Below are positions 13,583 through 18,898 of a stretch of DNA of 18,898 nt, piece by piece. The position numbers were made by a program, and so were the translations under genes. Numbering within the stretch: the first letter of the stretch is position 1; each line of letters opens with the position of its first letter. The notes below the pieces were generated by a model. The model ran no database searches and was not told where the DNA came from. It saw only the letters and a list, made by a program, of their open reading frames with translations. This stretch comes from UBA7398 sp964597305 (GTDB lineage Bacteria; Actinomycetota; Actinomycetes; Nanopelagicales; Nanopelagicaceae). Location of the stretch: assembly GCA_964597305.1 (NCBI GenBank), contig CAZQWU010000021.1:1-18898 (forward strand), given 5' to 3'.

Positions 13583-15370
13583 CATCGCACCTGCAGTCGT
13601 GACCTTCAACTTGGAACCATGGAGCTGTGTACCAAACAAATTTTTATCAATTTCATAGCCGTATCGAGAGAGGTCTAGTTCAATCACTCCAGCATCCCGC
13701 GCAATTAAAACTAAGAGTGAACTCTTTTTACTTTCACGCAAATAAGCAATGTAATTAGGCTCTTGCGCAACCCAGCGCAAACCACCATGAGCAAGCGCGG
13801 GTTCTTGTCGACGAAGCGCAATTAATTTCTTAACGCTCTCCAAAAATTCCAGATCCCATGAATGTACGTCATCCCACGGCATCGTTTTTCGAGTGTTATC
13901 GCCATGAGTTCCTTCAAGTCCTAGTTCATCGCCCATAAAAATTGACGGAACACCAGGATAGGTACAGAGCATTGTCATTGCAGCGCGATGGCGTTCTCTG
14001 TCACCACTAACAATCGTTCTAAAACGAGGTGTGTCATGTGAATCTAAAAGCACCATCGACGCTGTGAGTGCGCGCCATGGGATCGCACCATTGAAATTTT
14101 TTATTGTATTAACTAATTGATTGCCATCTATTTTTGGTGAATCTATGGGTAAACCTTGGAAGCCACCGCTTAACTTTGCATCTTTATTGAGCCATGATGC
14201 GACCGGTCGCATAAAACCCTGATAGTTCATCGTGCCATGCCAGCCAGATCCGGTGAGATCTGTTGCCTCAAAATCTCCATTTTCCGCAACAAGCCAGGCA
14301 TCTGGAGCTACTTCATCCATCACTCGCCGAATTCCCAACATGACGTCATCGTGAATATCTAATTCATTGAGTTTGCCCGTCATGTTTCCTACATCGATGC
14401 GCCAACCCGACATACCAAACTTTGGCGAAAGCCACTGTTTGATAACAGAATTTTTTCCTTCGTACATTTTGTTTCGTAAAGTGCGAGATCCGTAATTTAA
14501 TTTAGGAAGTGACTCCAGACCCCACCAGCCAACGTAGCCCCATTTATATTTCTTATCCCAGTAGAAAAATCCATGTTCCTTACTTCGCTTATTTCGTTTT
14601 GCAATCGCTAACCAGGGATGACCTTTCCCGCAGTGATTCGACGTTAAATCACCGACTAAACGAATCCCCTGTTTGTCGGCTGCATTTCGAAGTTCAAACC
14701 AAGCCTTATTCCCACCAAGAATTGGGTCGACTTCGGTAAAACTTGTAGCGTCATATCGATGATTGGATTGAGCAGGAAAAATGGGAGTGAAGTAAATTCC
14801 ATTAACACCAAGCTCCTTGATGTACGGCAATTTCTGGGTAACTCCGATGAGATCTCCGCCCGCCATCTCGTGGCTATTCCATTGTTTCTTCTCTTTATTA
14901 AAAGAATTCCATGGTTTTTCACTCGCCCATTCTGGATATTTCTTAACTCCTGACGAAGCAAAGCGATCCGGAAATATCTGATAAAAAACCGTTGTCAAAA
15001 GCCATTGCGGATAAGAACGAGAGGCAATTATCTGAAAATCATTATTGGAGTGAACATCGTGGTGGTGTAAACCAGCTGCATTTAACCAATCAAATTTCCC
15101 TTTTCCGGCAAATAAAAATCGATATCGAGTTTGCTTATTGATGATGGGAATTGTCACCTGCCACCATGACTCAATACTGTTTTGAGATTTTAGTTTCAGA
15201 TGAGCGGTTCGTGGTTCACCATCGTGGTAGTACCGCATGATCACTTGTTCAAATAGATAGGAACGAGGAATGCGTACTGTGAATGTTACTTTCTCGCCAA
15301 TACTTGGTGCGGTTGTGGAAACGTAGAGCTCGCTTCCATCGTGATGTGGTTCAAGTGGCACGCACGCCAT
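13544..15370 (-). CDS. GH13 alpha-amylase family enzyme, neopullulanase/maltodextrin glucosidase-like
   Basis: This 608-residue glycoside hydrolase has an N-terminal beta-rich region (about 1-115, CBM34-like, with WWQVTIPI and the HHHDVHSNNDF linker) and then the GH13 barrel. The conserved regions are DLTSNHCG (241-248), GWRIDVGN with nucleophile D326, WLVAENGD with acid/base E363, and LLDSHDTPR with the third carboxylate D446. PIFPAQSNHRYDATSF and DPILGG are typical of the neopullulanase/cyclomaltodextrinase/MalZ group. There is no signal peptide, so it should act on imported or stored maltodextrins in the cytoplasm. The ATG start has no clear ribosome binding site; a possible -10 (TATTTT) lies about 23 bases upstream. 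It lies 47 bp after the rhodanese gene on the same strand. Confidence 0.92.
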   Translation of the reverse strand: MACVPLEPHHDGSELYVSTTAPSIGEKVTFTVRIPRSYLFEQVIMRYYHDGEPRTAHLKLKSQNSIESWWQVTIPIINKQTRYRFLFAGKGKFDWLNAAGLHHHDVHSNNDFQIIASRSYPQWLLTTVFYQIFPDRFASSGVKKYPEWASEKPWNSFNKEKKQWNSHEMAGGDLIGVTQKLPYIKELGVNGIYFTPIFPAQSNHRYDATSFTEVDPILGGNKAWFELRNAADKQGIRLVGDLTSNHCGKGHPWLAIAKRNKRSKEHGFFYWDKKYKWGYVGWWGLESLPKLNYGSRTLRNKMYEGKNSVIKQWLSPKFGMSGWRIDVGNMTGKLNELDIHDDVMLGIRRVMDEVAPDAWLVAENGDFEATDLTGSGWHGTMNYQGFMRPVASWLNKDAKLSGGFQGLPIDSPKIDGNQLVNTIKNFNGAIPWRALTASMVLLDSHDTPRFRTIVSGDRERHRAAMTMLCTYPGVPSIFMGDELGLEGTHGDNTRKTMPWDDVHSWDLEFLESVKKLIALRRQEPALAHGGLRWVAQEPNYIAYLRESKKSSLLVLIARDAGVIELDLSRYGYEIDKNLFGTQLHGSKLKVTTAGAMSAVSSLKILKRP

Positions 15371-15417
15371 TCTGCCGTACTGAGCGTGAATTCAAAATAC
15401 AATTACGCAATAATCAA

Positions 15418-15744
15418 TTACAAATGTACAACCGGCAGATCAGCCTCCATCCAATCAATAATTCCACCAGTAAGGTTGACAAGCGATTCGAAGTTCAACT
15501 GATGCATCAGTTCAGCGGCTAACGCCGATCGTCGACCGCTTCGACAATAAAGCGCATAAGTTTGTGAGCGGTCTAATGTTGTCATCACCTCGTGAAAAGT
15601 GTCGCTATCGAAGTCGATGTTGATAGCACCCATAATGTGTGGCCCGGAAAATTCTTCGGCAGTCCGCACATCAAGAACGACGACTCCTGGCTCCGCAATT
15701 TTTGCTGAAAAATCACTCGCAGAGAGATCTATTGGCACTTGCAC
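15418..15744 (-). CDS. Single-domain rhodanese-like sulfurtransferase
   Basis: This 108-residue protein is one rhodanese domain with the active loop CRSGRRS (C67-S73) and family blocks VVLDVRTAEEFSGPHIMGAINID and LTGGIIDW, split here as VVLDVRTAEEF, HIMGAINID and LTGGIIDW. The cysteine would carry a persulfide. Loop length and the CRSGRR sequence fit small cytoplasmic GlpE/PspE-type sulfurtransferases. The start is a GTG inside the last codons of the upstream 38-residue cysteine-rich gene, overlapping it by 16 bp, so translation is probably coupled. A second in-frame GTG two codons on is an alternative. The sulfur acceptor is unknown; the neighbouring cysteine-rich protein is an obvious but untested candidate partner. 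Confidence 0.9.
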   Translation of the reverse strand: MQVPIDLSASDFSAKIAEPGVVVLDVRTAEEFSGPHIMGAINIDFDSDTFHEVMTTLDRSQTYALYCRSGRRSALAAELMHQLNFESLVNLTGGIIDWMEADLPVVHL

Positions 15745-15845
15745 CGTTCGTTTTCGGGGATGCCCGCTAGCGCCTCTTCAATATGTTGTCCGCACCCTGA
15801 CCACGTTGGTTTTTTGCACTGTGGGCACGTAACTTTCGAACACAT
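15729..15845 (-). CDS. 38-residue cysteine-rich (zinc-ribbon-like) protein
   Basis: This very small open frame starts MCSKVTCPQCKKPTWSGCGQ and ends RCKCQ. It has six cysteines (2, 7, 10, 18, 35, 37) and H21, arranged as C7-x2-C10 with a later C35-x-C37, as in a minimal zinc ribbon. The middle HIEEALAGIPENE is helical and polar. The pattern TCPxCxKPTWSGCGQH followed by EALAGIP is one I recognise as a widespread, usually unnamed short bacterial protein. The ATG at 15845 has AGAGG about seven bases upstream; another ATG directly precedes it. It shares 16 bp with the rhodanese gene in another frame, so the two form an operon. The sequence upstream is lost in the assembly gap after 25 bp. Function unknown; metal binding is inferred. 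Confidence 0.78.
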   Translation of the reverse strand: MCSKVTCPQCKKPTWSGCGQHIEEALAGIPENERCKCQ

Positions 15846-15870
15846 CATCACACCTCTGCTATCTGCTGCT

Positions 15871-15970
15871 NNNNNNNNNNNNNNNNNNNNNNNNNNNNNN
15901 NNNNNNNNNNNNNNNNNNNNNNNNNNNNNNNNNNNNNNNNNNNNNNNNNNNNNNNNNNNNNNNNNNNNNN
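15871..15970. other. Assembly gap (100 Ns)
   Basis: Exactly 100 unknown bases join two contigs. The round number is a common placeholder, so the true distance and any genes in it are unknown. Gene order across this point rests on scaffolding only. Confidence 0.98.
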
Positions 15971-15972
15971 TT

Positions 15973-16035
15973 CGACATTGTTTTGCAGCAGGTTTATTTG
16001 CCGAAGCCTATCTCGAGATCGGGGTCACACTGTGA
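15973..16035 (+). CDS. Possible C-terminal fragment of an unidentified gene cut by the gap
   Basis: One plus-strand frame is open from the gap edge to a TGA at 16033-16035 and ends FAAGLFAEAYLEIGVTL. It could be the tail of a gene lost in the gap, but twenty residues are too few to identify, and the other two plus frames are also open for part of this stretch. I do not recognise it. Confidence 0.2.
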   Translation, partial: RHCFAAGLFAEAYLEIGVTL

Positions 16036-16170
16036 TGAGTCAGATAGTCGCGCTAGGGCTACCACTTGCAGATCGTGTGCCACGCGTGAGGTCACAGTGA
16101 AAGCATTCCTACATAGCAATTACTTAAAACCATGGGAATTGCTTACACCCACGAGAGAGGACCTATCACC
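16025..16170 (+). promoter_or_regulatory. Upstream region of the exported-protein operon, with two short dyads
   Basis: About 135 bp without a convincing gene. It holds two small perfect inverted repeats, TCACACTGTGA (16025-16035) and TCACAGTGA (16092-16100), sharing TCACA. No clear -35/-10 pair is seen; TAGCAAT (16114-16120) is a weak -10 candidate. GAGAGG (16155-16160) lies ten bases before the ATG at 16171 and is the likely, rather distant, ribosome binding site. Confidence 0.3.
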
Positions 16171-17127
16171 ATGAAGAGCAAAGTCCGAGGAACCATTATT
16201 GGTGCACTCGCTTTTGCAGTTGCTGCAGGATTAAGTGTTCCTGCAATCGCCGCGACAACACCAACACTTGTGATGTCGGGTGGAAGTGCAGTGTACGGAT
16301 TAGGTGCAGTTGCCGTGAATGCAACAGCAAGCGCACCAGGAAAAGTTAAATTTATGGCAAATGGCGTTGTCATCACTGGATGCGAAGCAGTCGCAACAAC
16401 TACCGCATCTGCTCCATACATTGCAGTATGTATGTGGACGCCAGCAAAATCAGGTGCGCATGCACTTACCGGAACTTTAACGCCGACAGATTCGGTTGCC
16501 TTCACCAGCGTGGATTCTCCTGCGCTTAATGTCAAAGTTGGTGTACCAATTCAGACAACTGCTGGTAGCCCGATTCAGATTTATGTTGACACCATTCTTG
16601 CAACAGGATCTACCGGCGCACTCGCTCCACGATTTAATGGCTGTGCAGTAATGAATGAATTCTTACTTGGTCAGAACATTGTCTTCCGGGTCTACGCCAA
16701 TAACGCAGACCAAGGAAATGAAGTTATGGATACAACAAATACTGCAAAGGCATACATTGAAGTTGCAGGATTGAAAGATCCGATTCAAATGCGCTATGGA
16801 AATCACAGTGGCGTTGCATTCTGGACTGGTTTATTGCGCACCGGAACTGCTGCTGGCCAATACAGCACGCTCGGTACAATCAATTACAAAGTAGTGATGG
16901 TCGCAAAAGACTCAACGTCAATCAAAGTTCTCACCACAAAACGAGTCGCTCGCGTTGTTAATGGCGTTCGCCAAGTTGATGATTCCGGAAAAACAATTTA
17001 TGACCGAGTCACCTACTACCGAACGGTAAAACTTAACGACCCCGTAAAGGGTGCAACAGGCATCTTCCAGCCTGATTGGAATGCAAATTCCAAGCTCACA
17101 CTGTTCGCAGTGCCTGTTCAAAAATAA
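16171..17127 (+). CDS. Exported protein with an N-terminal Ig-like domain, function unknown
   Basis: This 318-residue protein has a Sec signal peptide: MKSKVRG, a hydrophobic core, and a cut probably after AIA at residue 27. Residues 30-124 look like a bacterial Ig-like domain (Big_3_5 type): APGKVKFMANG, then a cysteine pair C71/C87 and the strand WTPAKSGAHALTGTLTPTD. The rest (128-318) is a separate domain I cannot name, with VDTILATGSTGALAPRFNGC, GQNIVFRVYANN, RYGNHSGVAFWTG and TINYKVVMVAKD. It reads as beta-rich. There is no lipobox, C-terminal helix or sorting motif, so it is secreted or held by a partner. The frame opens 13 codons earlier at 16132, but the Met before the basic n-region is the better start. 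Its stop is 22 bp before the next exported protein gene. Confidence 0.85.
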   Translation: MKSKVRGTIIGALAFAVAAGLSVPAIAATTPTLVMSGGSAVYGLGAVAVNATASAPGKVKFMANGVVITGCEAVATTTASAPYIAVCMWTPAKSGAHALTGTLTPTDSVAFTSVDSPALNVKVGVPIQTTAGSPIQIYVDTILATGSTGALAPRFNGCAVMNEFLLGQNIVFRVYANNADQGNEVMDTTNTAKAYIEVAGLKDPIQMRYGNHSGVAFWTGLLRTGTAAGQYSTLGTINYKVVMVAKDSTSIKVLTTKRVARVVNGVRQVDDSGKTIYDRVTYYRTVKLNDPVKGATGIFQPDWNANSKLTLFAVPVQK

Positions 17128-17149
17128 CGACGAACGAACGGAGAGATTG

Positions 17150-18826
17150 ATGAAAACCACAATGAAAAAAGTGGCGATTGTTGCTGCGCTTTTCTCGGCA
17201 TTGGTCGCAACATCCGCACAAGGCGCTGATGTCGTTGCTACAACGCTGAAGGCACCGAAAGAAATTGCTGGCGTACCAGCGCTCCCCTTTACTGGTCTCA
17301 AGTCGGCGACATTTACTACGCCAACGAATGCAGCAGGATCAATCGCCATCGATCCACTCACCGGTTACGTTGGCGATGACATGACAATTGCGGGAAAAGG
17401 GTTTCCTGCAAATACGCCTGTTCAATTGGTCTGGGGAACAACAGAAAATACAAGCTGGTCAGTTGAGGTAACCCCTGCGACAGTCAACTATCTCGGTGCA
17501 ACGTACACAACAACACCGTTATTCGTTGATATCGCAACTATCACCACTGATGCTCAAGGAACATTGACGTACAAAACCAAGGTTCCATCAGACTTTGGTG
17601 GAACACATGATGTTTACGGAATTATCAATGGTGCCGCTGCAGGTAAAGGTGGAATGCAAATTGGTCGTACCATGAAAATTTCACCAGATAAAGGTCCGAT
17701 CGGAACACAATTCACAGTTACCTACACCGGACTTGGACCAAAAATTTACGGATCAGGTGGCGCGATCCTTTATGACAATAAATATGCAGGAGAAGTTCAG
17801 GCGCGATGGACCCGAGGTACCGGACATGCAATTCTCACCGCATCTGGTCCAGTAGGAAAGCACTACATCACAGCAAATCCGGCTATGGCGTTCTCGTATC
17901 TCAACATCATCCAATCGCCAGATCCTTTTGGAAATCCAGGAAATGCAGTTTTTACCGTGACTAAAGATCCTGGTTACTTCAAACCCACGATTACTTATCC
18001 CACGGCGATGACTCCAACACTTGACCAGAAAACTACAGTTGCGCTCGCTACGAATACCTTTGATCCTAATTCAAAAGCGGTGGCGACGCTCTCGGTTGAT
18101 CGCGGCGTTGTAGGGAGCAAAACAACACTTAAAGTAACTGGTCTTCCAACGACAGGAACTCACAATGTTGTCTGGTCGACTGTGGTGGGAAATCGATGGA
18201 ACTGCACAACTGGAACCTGCTGGGTTTACAGCCCTATTGCACTGGGAACTGTCGAAGTCACCAGTGGTTCACTGGAAAAAGAAGTGACGATTCCCGATCA
18301 CCTTGGTGGCTGGCATGTCATCCAGGTGATGTCCGGTGACAAAATCGAAGCTCAAATTCCCTATTACGTGAAACAGAGCATCGTTGAATTTAAAGACAAG
18401 AATGGCAAAGTTATTTCGCAAGGCACTGCAACCTTTGTCAATTCCACTGCACCAGATGTTGTGGCAAAAGGTCAATCCGGTGTTGGTCAAACCAAATTCA
18501 AAGAAGGCGAAGAATTCACTGTGAGCGTCAAAGGTGTCGGTTGGACTCAACTCGATAACACGCTCGCTGTTACCTACGACAACGCACATATTGGATATGC
18601 CTGCGGATTTAATTCCAATGGTTACGTTGTTGTCCGTATTCGCGCAACTGGTGGACCAGGCACCCACGTCATCAACCTACGTCCACTTCTCTACTCAATT
18701 CAGCCATCGTTTGCTAACCAACATTTTGCGATGGTTCCTTTCCTTTCCTGGGACACCGATTACCCAGGATTGGCGCTTGGTTACCAGATCCCTATGTATA
18801 CCTTCTCTATTACGGTAACTAAGTAA
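17150..18826 (+). CDS. Exported beta-rich protein with duplicated two-domain architecture, function unknown
   Basis: This 558-residue protein has a signal peptide (MKTTMKKVAIVAALFSALVA, probable cut after AQG at residue 25). The mature part shows an A-B-A-B layout. Modules A1 (about 66-175) and A2 (312-410) share a VG-x-TxxxxGxP opening, a VVW/LVW strand, and DFGGTHDV versus DHLGGWHV. Modules B1 (181-252) and B2 (449-512) share GTQFTVTYTGLG versus GEEFTVSVKGVG, LYDNKYAG versus TYDNAHIG, and GPVGKHYI versus GPGTHVIN. The repeats look like IPT/TIG or other Ig-like folds. A C352-x4-C357 pair occurs only in A2. There is no membrane anchor. The ATG at 17150 has GGAG six bases upstream (17140-17143); longer frames cross the previous gene. 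It follows the other exported protein in one operon and is closed by a terminator. Confidence 0.85.
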   Translation: MKTTMKKVAIVAALFSALVATSAQGADVVATTLKAPKEIAGVPALPFTGLKSATFTTPTNAAGSIAIDPLTGYVGDDMTIAGKGFPANTPVQLVWGTTENTSWSVEVTPATVNYLGATYTTTPLFVDIATITTDAQGTLTYKTKVPSDFGGTHDVYGIINGAAAGKGGMQIGRTMKISPDKGPIGTQFTVTYTGLGPKIYGSGGAILYDNKYAGEVQARWTRGTGHAILTASGPVGKHYITANPAMAFSYLNIIQSPDPFGNPGNAVFTVTKDPGYFKPTITYPTAMTPTLDQKTTVALATNTFDPNSKAVATLSVDRGVVGSKTTLKVTGLPTTGTHNVVWSTVVGNRWNCTTGTCWVYSPIALGTVEVTSGSLEKEVTIPDHLGGWHVIQVMSGDKIEAQIPYYVKQSIVEFKDKNGKVISQGTATFVNSTAPDVVAKGQSGVGQTKFKEGEEFTVSVKGVGWTQLDNTLAVTYDNAHIGYACGFNSNGYVVVRIRATGGPGTHVINLRPLLYSIQPSFANQHFAMVPFLSWDTDYPGLALGYQIPMYTFSITVTK

Positions 18827-18845
18827 CTTCTCGACAATGGGGTGG

Positions 18846-18889
18846 TAATTGCCCTATTCCTTTCACGAGGGACAGGGCAATTATTTTTA
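18846..18889 (+). terminator. Intrinsic terminator of the exported-protein operon
   Basis: TAATTGCCCT (18846-18855) pairs perfectly with AGGGCAATTA (18874-18883), followed by a TTTTT run (18884-18888). It lies 20 bp after the stop codon of the last gene, and its A-rich left flank is weak, so it mainly acts rightward. Confidence 0.88.
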
Positions 18890-18898
18890 TCTCCAAAG

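Noticed and set aside
16132..16170. Upstream ATG start for the first exported protein
   Set aside because: It has no ribosome binding site, its upstream hexamer does not fit TAnnnT, and it would put 13 polar residues before a good signal peptide.
15971..16170. Minus-strand or other frames after the gap as a gene
   Set aside because: All are short, cut by the gap and without recognisable motifs; only the plus-strand tail ending at 16035 is kept, at low confidence.
16143..16535. 130-residue minus-strand frame opposite the first exported protein
   Set aside because: Alanine/valine-rich mirror of a signal peptide and Ig-like domain; no start signal and no motifs.
17051..17149. Longer start for the second exported protein
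   Set aside because: It would overlap the end of the preceding gene and bury the signal peptide; the ATG at 17150 has a strong GGAG.
16171..18826. Possible c-type cytochrome or heme role for the exported pair
   Set aside because: No CxxCH motif occurs in either protein; the C-x4-C pair in the second is not a heme-attachment site.
1..18898. CRISPR array, tRNA, rRNA, insertion sequence or prophage genes
   Set aside because: No spaced direct repeats, cloverleaf-like sequence, transposase or phage protein was seen on either strand.

Overview
The window looks like a scaffold from a low-to-mid GC actinobacterium, probably a small-genome freshwater Nanopelagicales/acI-type lineage. That placement is inferred from four things: AT-leaning DNA, a clearly RegX3-like response regulator, actinobacterial-style PHO boxes (repeated TTCAC/TTAAC every 11 bp), and many start codons placed exactly where a leaderless transcript would begin. 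A run of 100 Ns (15871-15970) shows the sequence is a draft scaffold. No rRNA, tRNA, insertion sequence, prophage or CRISPR array is visible.

Layout. (1) 9-4294, minus strand: a DsbA/FrnE-type oxidoreductase, an M48 protease, a TerC-type metal exporter, a DUF2236 (MpaB-type) protein and a DinB-fold protein, tightly packed and partly overlapping. A GNAT acetyltransferase diverges from the oxidoreductase. (2) 4790-11623: a complete phosphate-starvation locus. A SenX3-RegX3-like two-component pair reads left. phoU, pstC, pstA, pstB and pstS read right. PHO boxes lie in the senX3/phoU divergent spacer, before pstC and before pstS. The kinase has no membrane segment and PstS has no lipobox. A bidirectional terminator closes the locus. 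(3) 11665-15845: an SDR dehydrogenase, a DUF1801 plus helix-hairpin-helix protein, a second DinB-fold protein, a GH13 glucosidase-type enzyme, a rhodanese and a 38-residue cysteine-rich protein. (4) After the gap: two exported proteins of unknown function (16171-18826) in one operon ending in a strong terminator. The second is built as an internal A-B-A-B duplication.

How it fits together. Phosphate is bound outside by PstS and imported by PstC/PstA driven by PstB. PhoU probably links transporter state to the kinase, which must receive its signal in the cytoplasm because it has no transmembrane part. RegX3 would then act on the 11-bp-phased boxes, including the one between its own operon and phoU.

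The most general signal is the start-site rule: eight genes have TAnnnT followed by exactly 6 (once 7) bases and then ATG or GTG. Applying it moves the likely start of four genes (4294, 4317, 13054, 13091) inward from the longest reading frame. It also exposes two compact divergent promoter pairs, one of which has overlapping -10 elements.
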